Origin: Rariloculus sp965263005
GTDB lineage: Bacteria > Pseudomonadota > Gammaproteobacteria > Steroidobacterales > Rariloculaceae
Reading direction: 5' to 3'
Length of the DNA stretch: 64,000 bases
Assembly: GCF_965263005.1 (NCBI RefSeq)
Contig: NZ_OZ253579.1
Coordinates: 3,472,001 to 3,536,000 of the forward strand
A program made the translations under genes and the position numbers. Positions 36,695 through 45,045 of the stretch are shown here, one piece after another. The notes beneath the pieces are model-generated. The model was not told the DNA's origin. It ran no database searches and worked only from the letters and a program-made list of their open reading frames with translations. Each line of letters starts with the position of its first letter. Position 1 is the first letter of the stretch.

Positions 36695-36904
36695 CGTAGT
36701 CAAGAGTATTGGAGCGTGCTGCAGAAGGGAACGCAAGCATGAGGCGGCCGAAATGTGTGCGGAAAAAGACTGACCATCAGAAATTTGTCGTACTCACGCG
36801 TATCCCAGCGTACTCGTGACGGCTGATGACGTTCTATATCGTGTTTAGCCGGCATTCTCGTTCTTCTCGCTCTCGGCGCCACCGCCCAGTCAGCCGAACC
36901 CGTC

Positions 36905-37315
36905 GTGGCGGCGTCGCCCGAGGCACAACGCGCCATGCTCGAGAGCGACGATCCGCAGCTCGCGGCCAACAAGAAGCTTGTCTGGGACATGTGGCGCGAG
37001 TTCCTGCAAGCCCGCGACATCGATGCGGCCGACAAGTACCTGGCCCCCGAGTACCATCAGCACAACCCCAACGCGGAGACCGGTCTGGAGGGCGTCAAAG
37101 CCTACTTCCGTGCCGCGGGCGTGCAAAAGACGGACGTCATGGACTACATCGAACGCCTGGTCTCGATCACGGTCGAGCGCGACCTGGTGTCCCTGGCCCT
37201 GGTCCGGGAGGAGGTCGACGGCAACGGCGAGGCCTACACGACGACGTGGTTCGACATGTTCCGTGTGGAAGACGGGATGGTCGTCGAGCACTGGGATACG
37301 GCCACGAGACCGTAA
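36905..37315 (+). CDS. SnoaL-like/NTF2-family protein, leader disrupted by an apparent frameshift
   Basis: The product is 136 residues from GTG 36905, with the SnoaL polyketide-cyclase-like fold (WREFLQARDIDAADKYLAPE, QHNPNAETGLEGVKAYF, TTWFDMFRVEDGMVVEHWD). In the same frame but upstream of the GTG there is a signal-peptide-like stretch (LAGILVLLALGATAQSAE) with no start codon; a TGA closes the frame near 36825. An ATG at 36826 (MTFYIVF) runs in a neighbouring frame, and dropping one base near 36847 joins the two into one clean leader. The native gene therefore probably starts at 36826 and carries a 1-bp insertion. The function is unknown. Confidence 0.65.
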   Translation: MAASPEAQRAMLESDDPQLAANKKLVWDMWREFLQARDIDAADKYLAPEYHQHNPNAETGLEGVKAYFRAAGVQKTDVMDYIERLVSITVERDLVSLALVREEVDGNGEAYTTTWFDMFRVEDGMVVEHWDTATRP

Positions 37316-37692
37316 ACCGATAAGCGCCACGGGCAACCGCCCGGAGGGCGAGCGAAAGCTGGCGCTCCAGTTCCCCGTCCGATTCCCGGCCGTGGTAAAC
37401 AACCGGTAGTCGTACGAATAAGGGTTGATGCCCCGCAGATTGCTCGAGCCCGATGGCCCTTGAAGTCTAACCACTTTGCCATCGGATCCACGTTTTTGCG
37501 TGGCCCGTAATGGTCGCCAAGAAGTTTGGATTCATCGTACCCGGCCCCGCCTTGCCGGACCGGTAAAGTTGCGAGTCATGGCCCCTCACCCTTCGCTCGT
37601 TCGGTGACTCCATCGATTGCTTTCCGAGTATAGTTGTGCCGTGTGGTCTTGAGCGGCCCGAGCCAGACAAACCAAAAAAACGAGCGGGAATT
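37316..37692. other. Non-coding stretch before the secreted-protein cluster
   Basis: No gene is supported. A stem (CCGATGGC 37450-37457 with GCCATCGG 37478-37485) and a second small hairpin (CCACG/CGTGG, 37489-37504) are present, but neither is followed by a T-run. Confidence 0.4.
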
Positions 37693-38817
37693 ATGCGCAG
37701 AATTGCCTTGATTGCCGCGACGACGTGTCTGGTCACGCTAGTGGCCGGGGCGTTGGCGCGGGCGCAGGTGCCGATAGTCACGGACACGATTCCTGCCGAA
37801 GACAGAGCGGCGGCGGCCGTTGTTCCCGACTGGGAAGTTCCGAGAACGTCGTGGGGCCATCCGAGTCTGGAAGGTGTGTGGAGCACCGACGATATGCGCA
37901 GTGTCCCAAGAGAGCGGGACGAGGAATTCGGGACGCGCGATCGTCTGACGCCGGAGGAGTTTGCCGAGCGGGCCGCGAGCGATGCCGAGGAGCGCGATCG
38001 CATTCTGAACAGGGCAGCGTATTCCTCCAACAGTGTGGGCAGCCGCACGTTCGGATGGACGTCTCAAGTGATCGATCCGCCGAATGGGCGCATTCCGCCG
38101 ATGAACGAGACGGGGATTGCGCGGGCCAGGCCATCGGATCGCGGGACGTATGGGCCTGGGCCGTTCGACGCGTTTGAGGACTTTCACCTGTACGATCGCT
38201 GTATCACGCGCGGCATCCTCGGTTCGAAGTTCGCGGTGGTCTACGGCAACGGACTGCGTATCGTGCAAAATCCGGATTCGGTCGTCATCAGCTACGAGAT
38301 GCTCGCAGATACGCGGATCGTCCGGCTGGACGGACGTCCGCACGCCGAGGAGAGCATCCGGCAGTATCTGGGCAATTCGCGCGGCTATTGGGAAGGGGAC
38401 ACGTTGGTCGCTGAGACGCGGAACCTGACCAACAGGACGAGCATTGGCGGCAACGGCATCGGCGTTCGGCATAGTGAAGCGATGACAGTCACGGAGCGGC
38501 TCACGCGCGTGGACCCGGAAATGATTGAGTACACCGCGACCGTGGACGATCCGTTGACCTACACCGAGCCGTTCACGGTACGCATGATGTTCACGACACA
38601 GCCGGGCTACGAGATATTCGAGTATTCCTGTCACGAAGCCAATAGGGCGGTGAGCGGCGGGCTTGGCGGCGAGCGTAACTACGAGCAACGCGTTGCGGAA
38701 GCGGTCGCCAGAGGGGAAACTCCCCCCGACCGGCTTCCGAGTCAGCCTCGTCTGGACGATCTGCCAGAGGACGAGTCGGTGTTCATCAACATTAATCGTG
38801 GCGATGGGGTTGAGTAA
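37693..38817 (+). CDS. Secreted protein with C-terminal WEGDTLV-type domain (long form, copy 1)
   Basis: The product is 374 residues with a signal peptide (cleavage at ALARA-QVP). The N-terminal half includes IDPPNGRIPPM and YDRCITRGILGSK. The C-terminal ~120 residues carry YLGNSRGYWEGDTLVAET, TERLTRVDPEMIEYTATVDD and FEYSCHEANR. This last domain is shared with the three other secreted proteins of the region. The family is widespread in environmental bacteria but uncharacterised. It starts a collinear plus-strand run and is followed by the short paralogue and DUF6152. Its long paralogue is at 45046. Confidence 0.75.
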   Translation: MRRIALIAATTCLVTLVAGALARAQVPIVTDTIPAEDRAAAAVVPDWEVPRTSWGHPSLEGVWSTDDMRSVPRERDEEFGTRDRLTPEEFAERAASDAEERDRILNRAAYSSNSVGSRTFGWTSQVIDPPNGRIPPMNETGIARARPSDRGTYGPGPFDAFEDFHLYDRCITRGILGSKFAVVYGNGLRIVQNPDSVVISYEMLADTRIVRLDGRPHAEESIRQYLGNSRGYWEGDTLVAETRNLTNRTSIGGNGIGVRHSEAMTVTERLTRVDPEMIEYTATVDDPLTYTEPFTVRMMFTTQPGYEIFEYSCHEANRAVSGGLGGERNYEQRVAEAVARGETPPDRLPSQPRLDDLPEDESVFININRGDGVE

Positions 38818-38902
38818 GTACCCCGCCCTGGTCGACATACGTGCGGCCTGCGAGTCATAAACTGACTCCACTAAAGGTACAAGCGACGGGGGACCCAGGC
38901 TG

Positions 38903-39721
38903 ATGCGACGGCGATATTCATCCACGCGGGCCTTTTGGCGCCTGGCGCTGCTGGCGGTCCTGGGGTTATGCGGCAGCGCCGCGACGGCGCAGCAGGGACA
39001 GCGCCTCGCGCGAATCGGCGGACATCCGAACATCAACGGTATCTGGCAAACCGTGAACACGGCCAACTGGAACCTGGAGGGACATTCTGCACAGGCGATC
39101 GACGAGTTCTGGCAACTCGGTGCGCTGTTTGCCATTCCCGCAGGAAGCAGTGTCGTGGTCGGCGGCACTATCCCGTATCTGCCTGAAGCGCTCGAGCAGC
39201 GGGAACGGAATCGAGCGGGTTGGCCTGAATCCGATCCGGAAGCGAACTGTTTCAGGGCGGGTGTTCCGCGCTCGACCTACCTGCCGTACCCGTTCGAGAT
39301 CATCCAGGGCGATGGCGATATGCTGTTCGTCTACGAGTACGCGACCTCGAACCGCCCAATTCGAATGAACGAGCACGCCTCACCCGACGAGATTTTGGTG
39401 GATCAATATTTGGGGTGGTCGAACGGCCGGTGGGAAGGCGATGAGCTCGTCATCGAGGTGTTCGGGCTGCTGCCCGGGTGGCTCGATCGTGCAGGCAACT
39501 ACCACAGAGGGACCGTCACCGAGCGATACACTCCGATGGGTGAGAATCATCTGCAGTACGAGGCGACGATTAACGATCCTTCGACGTTTTCACGCCCATG
39601 GACAATCTCGATGCCTCTGTACCGAAGAGTCGAGCCAAACGCCGAGGTTTTCGAGTACAAGTGCGTCGAGTTTGCGGAGCCGCTGCTCTATGGGGAACTT
39701 CTGAAAGAACCAATTGAGTAA
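38903..39721 (+). CDS. Secreted protein with WEGDELV-type domain (short form, copy 1)
   Basis: The product is 272 residues with an N-terminal signal (GSAATA-QQG). It begins HPNINGIWQTVNTANWNLEG, has NCFRAGVPRSTYLPYPFEI in the middle, and ends with the shared domain (YLGWSNGRWEGDELVIEV, YEATINDPSTFSRPW, FEYKCVEF). The short paralogue at 44104 has the same plan (NGIW/SGIW opening). Its place between the long form and DUF6152 suggests a functional set. No enzymatic motif was recognised. Confidence 0.75.
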   Translation: MRRRYSSTRAFWRLALLAVLGLCGSAATAQQGQRLARIGGHPNINGIWQTVNTANWNLEGHSAQAIDEFWQLGALFAIPAGSSVVVGGTIPYLPEALEQRERNRAGWPESDPEANCFRAGVPRSTYLPYPFEIIQGDGDMLFVYEYATSNRPIRMNEHASPDEILVDQYLGWSNGRWEGDELVIEVFGLLPGWLDRAGNYHRGTVTERYTPMGENHLQYEATINDPSTFSRPWTISMPLYRRVEPNAEVFEYKCVEFAEPLLYGELLKEPIE

Positions 39722-39798
39722 CTTGCTCAGACGTGTGCAGTGTTCAGTTACGGTCCACCGATAGAGATTGAAAGATTCAACTGCCTGAAGGAGGCCTC

Positions 39799-40227
39799 AT
39801 GAAGGTCAAAACACTCGGCGCAATGGCCGCCGCCGCTGCGTTGCTGATGGTCGGTCACATATCCAACGGTTTTGCGCATCACTCCTTCGCATCTGAATTC
39901 GACGCCAATAGGCCGATCGAACTGACTGGCATCGTCAAGGAGATGCGTTTCAGCAATCCTCACTCGTGGATCTATATCGAGGTGACGATAGAGACGGGTG
40001 AAGTTCAGGAGTGGGCTATCGAAGGGGCTGCGCCGAACGCCTTGTTGCGTCGTGGCTTTAGCCGGAACTCACTTCCGGCTGGCACGGAGATTCATGTTCG
40101 AGGATTCCAGGCGAGAGACCGTACCTTCCGGGCCGCCGGTCGCGACATCGTGCTGGAGGACGGATCCCGGCTCCTCGTCGGTTCCGCGGGAATCGGTGCG
40201 CCAGAGAGCGCGGGCGACGAGGACTAG
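39799..40227 (+). CDS. DUF6152 family secreted protein (copy 1)
   Basis: The 142-residue product carries a signal peptide followed by the DUF6152 hallmark HHSFASEFDANRP, then TGIVKEMRFSNPHSWIYIEV, GAAPNALLRRGFSRNSLPAG and LEDGSRLLVG. An AAGGAGG site precedes the ATG. Cleavage after the final Ala of the leader would leave His-His at the mature N-terminus, a candidate metal site. It belongs to the set with the two WEGD-domain proteins; the paralogue is at 46179. Confidence 0.85.
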   Translation: MKVKTLGAMAAAAALLMVGHISNGFAHHSFASEFDANRPIELTGIVKEMRFSNPHSWIYIEVTIETGEVQEWAIEGAAPNALLRRGFSRNSLPAGTEIHVRGFQARDRTFRAAGRDIVLEDGSRLLVGSAGIGAPESAGDED

Positions 40228-40376
40228 CCATCGTCCCGCACGATGTGACTGTGAGCGGGCGAGAAGTGACATGACTCCGGATGATGGCGCCGGCCAGCGT
40301 CGACTGCGCGCCGGTAGACAGGCTACGCAAAGCTCGGTTTCCGACGAAAACATGGCTTCATAGCGGGGGAATGTCC

Positions 40377-41936
40377 ATGAAAAAGTCACTTGTTTTGTTT
40401 TCCTTCGCGGTGTTCCTGACCGGTGCGTGCCAGGGACCCGCGCCGGACTCACTCGATACGACGGCGACGCCAGAGGGACCCGGGCAGGTCAAGGTGATCA
40501 CGTCCGGTAGTTTTGCGGCGGCCTTCAACATCCTCGGGCCGCTGTTCGGGCAGGCCACGGGCATCGAAGTGATCACCGAATACGGCTCCTCCATGGGTGG
40601 CGGGCCGGAATCCATCCCGGTTCGTCTGGAGAGCGGCGAGACGGCAGACTTGCTGATATTCAATGGTCGCGCATTCGATGACATCGCCGCGACAGGCCAC
40701 ATTCGATCGGCTACCCGGGTTGACCTCGCGCGCTCCGTTGTCGGCATGGCCGTTCGTAGCGGGGCCCCGAAACCGGATATCAGCACCAGGGAAGCGTTCA
40801 TCGAGACGTTACGCGCCGCACAGTCCATTGGCTATTCGGCCAGCGTCAGCGGTACGTACTTGTCGACAGTGGTATTCCCCGAGCTCGGGATCTGGGAAGA
40901 GATTGAACCCAAGACGGAACGCATCGTGACCGAACGGGTGGCGAGCGTTGTAGCTCGCGGTGAAGTCGAGATCGGGTTTCAGGCAATGAGCGAAATCCTG
41001 CCGATCGAGGGCGCGGATTTCGCCGGCACGATACCGGATGACCTACAGCAGGTTACGACCGTTCTCGTCGTCATGACCGAGCGCATGGCGAATCCGGAAG
41101 CCGCGCAGCGGCTCATCGAGTTCTTGGCTTCGGAGGCCGTTGCACCCGTCATCCGATCTACCGGATTGATGCCCGAGGCGAACCCGCTCGAGACCGCGGC
41201 AACACCCGAGAGATCCCAACAAGTCAAGGTGATCACTTCCGGTGGTTTCACGGCGGCCTTCGACATCCTCGGGCCGCTGTTCGCGCAGGCCACGGGCATC
41301 GGAGTGATCACCGAATACGGCTCCTCCATGGGAGGCGGGCCGGAGTCCATTCCCGTTCGTTTGGCCCGCGGCGAGACGGCGGACATCCTCATCCTGAACA
41401 GGCCGCCGCTCGATGAACTGACCGAGGCGGGCTACATTCGACCTGCCACCCGGGTTGACCTGGTCCGCTCCGTTATTGGAATGGCCGTGCGCAGCGGAGC
41501 GCCGAAACCGGATATCAGTACAAGGGAAGCTCTCATCGCGACGTTACTGGCTGCGGATTCCATCGGTTATTCGGCCAGTGTCAGCGGCACCTATCTGTCA
41601 ACCGTGATCTTGCCTGAGCTCGGGATCTGGGAAGAGATTGAGCCCAAGACGAAACGCATCGTGACCGAGCGAGTCGCAAGCGTCGTGGCCCGCGGTGAAG
41701 TCGAGATCGGATTTCAGCAGATCAGCGCTATCCTGCCGATCGAGGGCGCGGATTTCGCCGGCACGATACCCGACGAGTTGCAGCAGCCGTCGACGTTCTC
41801 CACCGGCATCATGGAGCGTGCGGACAATCCGGAAGCCGCGCGGCGGCTCATCGAGTTTCTGTCTTCGGAAGCTGTTGCCTCCATCGTTGAATCTACGGGG
41901 CTGAGACCGGTAGTCTGGGAGCAGGATCAGCAGTAG
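40377..41936 (+). CDS. Lipoprotein of two tandem ModA-like substrate-binding domains
   Basis: The product is 519 residues from ATG 40377 (GGGGGA six bases upstream; the ATG at 40371 has no spacing). A lipobox LTGAC is followed by two near-copies of a ModA-family extracellular binding domain (VKVITSGSFAAAFNILGPLF and VKVITSGGFTAAFDILGPLF, each with ITEYGSSMGGGPESIPVR and SASVSGTYLSTV). Single ModA proteins are ~250 residues; this is a fused tandem. No permease or ATPase genes follow, so it may be a binding-only lipoprotein rather than part of a classical ABC importer. The ligand is unknown; the family binds oxyanions such as molybdate, or organic acids. Confidence 0.88.
   Translation: MKKSLVLFSFAVFLTGACQGPAPDSLDTTATPEGPGQVKVITSGSFAAAFNILGPLFGQATGIEVITEYGSSMGGGPESIPVRLESGETADLLIFNGRAFDDIAATGHIRSATRVDLARSVVGMAVRSGAPKPDISTREAFIETLRAAQSIGYSASVSGTYLSTVVFPELGIWEEIEPKTERIVTERVASVVARGEVEIGFQAMSEILPIEGADFAGTIPDDLQQVTTVLVVMTERMANPEAAQRLIEFLASEAVAPVIRSTGLMPEANPLETAATPERSQQVKVITSGGFTAAFDILGPLFAQATGIGVITEYGSSMGGGPESIPVRLARGETADILILNRPPLDELTEAGYIRPATRVDLVRSVIGMAVRSGAPKPDISTREALIATLLAADSIGYSASVSGTYLSTVILPELGIWEEIEPKTKRIVTERVASVVARGEVEIGFQQISAILPIEGADFAGTIPDELQQPSTFSTGIMERADNPEAARRLIEFLSSEAVASIVESTGLRPVVWEQDQQ
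40449..41918 (+). repeat. 735-bp tandem duplication inside the ModA-like gene
   Basis: Unit 1 is about 40449-41183 and unit 2 about 41184-41918, with a constant offset of 735 bp (245 codons). Nucleotide matches are long (for example the 19-nt GATCACCGAATACGGCTCC in both). The offset being a multiple of three keeps the frame. The copies have diverged at scattered codons, so the duplication is not brand new. Confidence 0.85.
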
Positions 41937-42080
41937 CGCTGGCCTATGTAATCGCGCGCGTGGGCCGTTTGTCAGGGGCCGGCGAGACCTGATGGGATCT
42001 GCCGCTGGCAATGGCGGGAACGGTGTCTGCTTGCGGCGAACGGCGCTGTGCATACACTATTTCGAACAGGGAGGACTACC

Positions 42081-42509
42081 ATGCACAACATCCGCGACAT
42101 TCTCCGCAGTAAGGGCACGGCTATCTGGTTTGCCGCTCCAGACGAGACCGTGCTTGAGGCCATACGACGAATGTCCGAGCACGGTGTGGGCGCCCTGCTC
42201 GTTCTGAAGGACGATCAACTCGTCGGCTTGTTCTCCGAACGCGATTACACGCGCAAGGTAATCCTTAAAGGGATCCGTTCGCAGGACACGGCGGTCGGAG
42301 CGGTCATGAGCGCTCCGGTGCTCACAATCTCCCCTGATGACACGGTTCAACAGGGCCTGTCGATGATGACCGAGAAGTACATTCGTCACCTGCCGGTGAC
42401 CGATGGCTCGCGCGTGCTGGGCGTCGTATCGATCGGCGACCTCGTCAAGGCCGTTATCGAAGACCAGAAGGCATTGATCGAGCAGCTCGAGGCCTACATT
42501 ACCGGCTGA
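42081..42509 (+). CDS. CBS-domain pair protein
   Basis: The product is 142 residues from ATG 42081 after AGGGAGGA. It contains two CBS motifs (GVGALLVLKDDQLVGLFSER and RHLPVTDGSRVLGVVSIGDL). Free CBS-pair proteins bind adenine nucleotides or SAM and regulate other enzymes. It lies downstream of the ModA-like gene, but the partner is unknown. Confidence 0.9.
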   Translation: MHNIRDILRSKGTAIWFAAPDETVLEAIRRMSEHGVGALLVLKDDQLVGLFSERDYTRKVILKGIRSQDTAVGAVMSAPVLTISPDDTVQQGLSMMTEKYIRHLPVTDGSRVLGVVSIGDLVKAVIEDQKALIEQLEAYITG

Positions 42510-42757
42510 GCTCGTCAAGGACGCCGCGGCCAGCATCGCTGCCAGAATCGGAGAGGCCATTCTGCGGAACCGACACGCGGCCTTCAATGACGGGCGTGAG
42601 CGCGCACGTAAACAGCGCTTCGTCCCCGTGCACCTGACCCGAGGTGGGAGCACGCTACCCTCGCTGGAATCGTTCGATCGTGATAGTTTGAACTTCGGAC
42701 GCCGGCACCGGCTTGAACCGAAGCGAAGACAATGAAAGTGACGCCAAAGAGCCGCAA

Positions 42758-42773
42758 GGCATGCGCACATGAC
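42758..42773 (+). repeat. 16-bp perfect direct repeat, copy 1
   Basis: GGCATGCGCACATGAC is identical to 42953-42968. The pair brackets the YdeI-like remnant, 195 bp apart. Confidence 0.6.
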
Positions 42774-42904
42774 TCGAGAAGAATCATTCGGCGAAGTCCG
42801 AGGTGTGGCTCGTCTTCTACAAGAAAGGCAGCGGCAAACCTACGCTGTCCTATGACGATGCCGTGGATCTGTTGAAGCGAGGCGAGAAGCTCGGGATGCG
42901 CTGA
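42773..42904 (+). pseudogene. Fragment of a YdeI/OmpD-associated family gene
   Basis: Following a stop, the frame reads LEKNHSAKSEVWLVFYKKGS and then PTLSYDDAVDLLKRGEKLGMR to a stop at 42904. The LEKNHSxSxEVWLVFYKK...PTLSYxDAV block is typical of the YdeI/OmpD-associated family, normally continuing CFGWIDG. Both ends are missing, so this is a remnant. Confidence 0.45.
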
Positions 42905-42952
42905 CGCCGCTCATTCACCATTCCTGTGGCATATCAGGCGGTTTCACAGCGG

Positions 42953-42968
42953 GGCATGCGCACATGAC
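42953..42968 (+). repeat. 16-bp perfect direct repeat, copy 2
   Basis: Second copy of GGCATGCGCACATGAC, downstream of the YdeI-like remnant. Confidence 0.6.
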
Positions 42969-43088
42969 GATGGCAGGCCGGATGACGAGCGCCGGGCTTC
43001 GCACCATCGAAGCGGCAACGTGTAACGGCAGGTGGGCCAAGTTACACTTACCGTCGAGTTAGCAGATCGTGACACTGGGAGACCTCAA

Positions 43089-43880
43089 ATGACTACGTCC
43101 CGCCGAGAATTCCTGAAGCTTGCAAGCACCGCGACGGCGTCCCTGGCACTGGGCACGCCCGCGTTCGCACAGGCCGTCCCCACTGCCGGCTTGATCTTTC
43201 CTCCCCTCAACTACCCCATTCCGCCTGACGCAAAGCGGCTGTTCCCGAGCGGCGTACAATTCATCGGCAACGGTGTCGGATTGACAGGTGGCATGACCAT
43301 CGAAGGCTACGAGGAAGCCATCCCCAGGGTTCTGCCTCGGGCGGCAGACCTGGCCCGGGAAGGAGCCGACCTGATCTCTGTTTTCGGCTCCTCGATCACC
43401 TTCTATAAGGGCGCGGAATTCAACAAGGAGTTGACCGATCAGGTCACCGAGCTGACAGGTCTGCCGGCAACGACTCAGAGCAACGGCCTGGTTGACGGCC
43501 TCAGGCACGTCAACGCTCGCCGTGTCGCCGTCGCGACCGCGTACACCGACGTGGTCACCGAACGGTTGAAGATATTCCTCGAGGAACATGGCTTTGAGAT
43601 CGTCTCGGCCAGGGGGCTCGGCTACGAGCGGATTCCTGAGGGCGCGGCGACCCAGGAAATCCTGCACGACCTCGGTGTCGCGGCTTACTCCAACTCCAAC
43701 AAAGCCGACGCCTTGGTCATGTCCTGCGGCGCGCTGAGGACGCTCGACCTGATCGTGCCGCTTGAAGTATCGGTCGGCGTTCCAGTCGTCTCGTCTACAC
43801 CGCACGGCCTGTGGCATTGCGCACGAATGCTGGGCGTCGAAGCCAGGGTGGAAGGCTTCGGTATGGTCATGGCCGCGTAG
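43089..43880 (+). CDS. Tat-exported arylmalonate-decarboxylase-like protein (Asp/Glu racemase superfamily)
   Basis: The 263-residue product has a twin-arginine leader (TTSRREFLKLAS). The body resembles arylmalonate decarboxylase: GLIFPPLNYPIPPDAKRLFP, VFGSSITFYKGAEFN at the dioxyanion pocket, ATAYTDVVTERL with the Tyr, and MSCGALRTLD with Cys213 aligned to the catalytic Cys. The position where racemases carry a second Cys is Gly100, which fits decarboxylation rather than racemisation. Maleate isomerase is the alternative. Known family members are cytoplasmic, so Tat export is notable. GGGAG precedes the ATG. Confidence 0.85.
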   Translation: MTTSRREFLKLASTATASLALGTPAFAQAVPTAGLIFPPLNYPIPPDAKRLFPSGVQFIGNGVGLTGGMTIEGYEEAIPRVLPRAADLAREGADLISVFGSSITFYKGAEFNKELTDQVTELTGLPATTQSNGLVDGLRHVNARRVAVATAYTDVVTERLKIFLEEHGFEIVSARGLGYERIPEGAATQEILHDLGVAAYSNSNKADALVMSCGALRTLDLIVPLEVSVGVPVVSSTPHGLWHCARMLGVEARVEGFGMVMAA

Positions 43881-44103
43881 GCGGCGACTCGAGCCCGCCG
43901 ACCTGCCCCTGAGCCATCCGGGCGTGCCGAACGAGCCGAGCAACGATGCTGAGCGTCAGGATCGGGTTGGTCGATTGCCCGGTTCGGTCCGATACGCACG
44001 CTAAGTAGAGCGCAAAGCGACGAACCGCCGTGTACGGACCCGCATGCAATAGACACCGAACGCGCTAGAATGACCTATCCTGTGAATCAGGGAGGTCACA
44101 ACC

Positions 44104-45006
44104 GTGAAGAGCATCCGACCAAGAGATGTCCCGGTAGCCTGGATATCGCTCCGGTTTTCCACTGTGGCGATCCTCGCCAGCCTCGCCGGCGCTGTCGCGG
44201 CCCAGACCGCGATCCATGAGGCGTTCCCGGACTATGTGCCACCGCGCACGGCGCACGGCACCCCCGACATCAGCGGGATCTGGCAATCGTCCACCACGGC
44301 GAACTGGAACATCCTCTCGCACCCGGCGCAGCCGGGTCCGTTCGCGGAGATCACGGGCGCCTGGGGGGCCGGGCGGGCGGGGCTCGGCATCGTCGAGGGC
44401 GATGAACTCCCCTACCAGGAATGGGCTGCCGCGGAGCAGAAGAGGAACTACGAGAACCGTGCGGTCGTCAACGTCACCAACGATCCCAGCCGCTTCGACA
44501 CGGGCGATCCGGAGTTGCAGTGTTTTCGCGCAGGTACCCCGCGAGCCAACTACATGCCGTATCCGTTTCAGATTTTTCAGACTCCGGAACAGATGCTCGT
44601 CGTCTACGAGTACAAGGGCGCCTATCGGACGATCTACATGGACGAGGACCGCCCGGCGTACGACCAGTCCTGGATGGGCACGTCCAACGGCCGCTGGGAG
44701 GGCGATACGCTGGTCGTCGACGTGCAGGGATTCAACGAGCATGTCTGGTTTGACCGCGAAGGTAATTTCGCCAGCGACTCGCTGCACGTTACCGAGCGAT
44801 GGACGCCCGTCAGCCCCTGGCACATGCGATACGAGGCAACCATCGAGGATCCCAACGTATTTACGCGACCATGGAACATCAGCTTCATGCTCTATCGAAA
44901 TGTCGAGACCGGCACGAAGCTCCTGGAGTTCAATTGCGTTCCGATCGTCGAACCGATGATGTACAAGCCGCTCGGATTCTATGACGAGGATGTCACGAGC
45001 GATTGA
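44104..45006 (+). CDS. Secreted protein with WEGDTLV-type domain (short form, copy 2)
   Basis: The product is 300 residues from GTG 44104 after AGGGAGG. A signal peptide ends at GAVAA-QTA. The opening TPDISGIWQSSTTANWNILS and the mid-segment CFRAGTPRANYMPYPFQIF match the short form at 38903, with the shared C-terminal domain (WMGTSNGRWEGDTLVVDV, RYEATIEDPNVFTRPW, LEFNCV). It starts the second module. In the second module the order is short-long-DUF6152, in the first long-short-DUF6152. Confidence 0.75.
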   Translation: MKSIRPRDVPVAWISLRFSTVAILASLAGAVAAQTAIHEAFPDYVPPRTAHGTPDISGIWQSSTTANWNILSHPAQPGPFAEITGAWGAGRAGLGIVEGDELPYQEWAAAEQKRNYENRAVVNVTNDPSRFDTGDPELQCFRAGTPRANYMPYPFQIFQTPEQMLVVYEYKGAYRTIYMDEDRPAYDQSWMGTSNGRWEGDTLVVDVQGFNEHVWFDREGNFASDSLHVTERWTPVSPWHMRYEATIEDPNVFTRPWNISFMLYRNVETGTKLLEFNCVPIVEPMMYKPLGFYDEDVTSD

Positions 45007-45045
45007 GGTATCCTGATTGAATGCGTTGGGCAGGAGAGTATTGAA

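Larger units (their letters stand above)
42510..43088. other. Intergenic stretch with a gene remnant and a 16-bp direct repeat
   Basis: Besides the 42773-42904 fragment, an open frame from about 42519 to 42735 (AAASIAARIGEAILRNR) without a start or recognisable match may be another fragment. GGCATGCGCACATGAC occurs twice (42758-42773 and 42953-42968) around the YdeI-like piece. Confidence 0.45.

Noticed and set aside
37450..37504. Hairpins as a terminator of the SnoaL-like gene
   Set aside because: The stems are good but no T-run follows on either strand, so intrinsic termination is not supported.
37738..39168. 476-codon minus-strand ORF opposite the WEGD-domain genes
   Set aside because: It spans two genes and their gap, with no signal peptide or motif; the plus-strand genes have signal peptides and a conserved domain.
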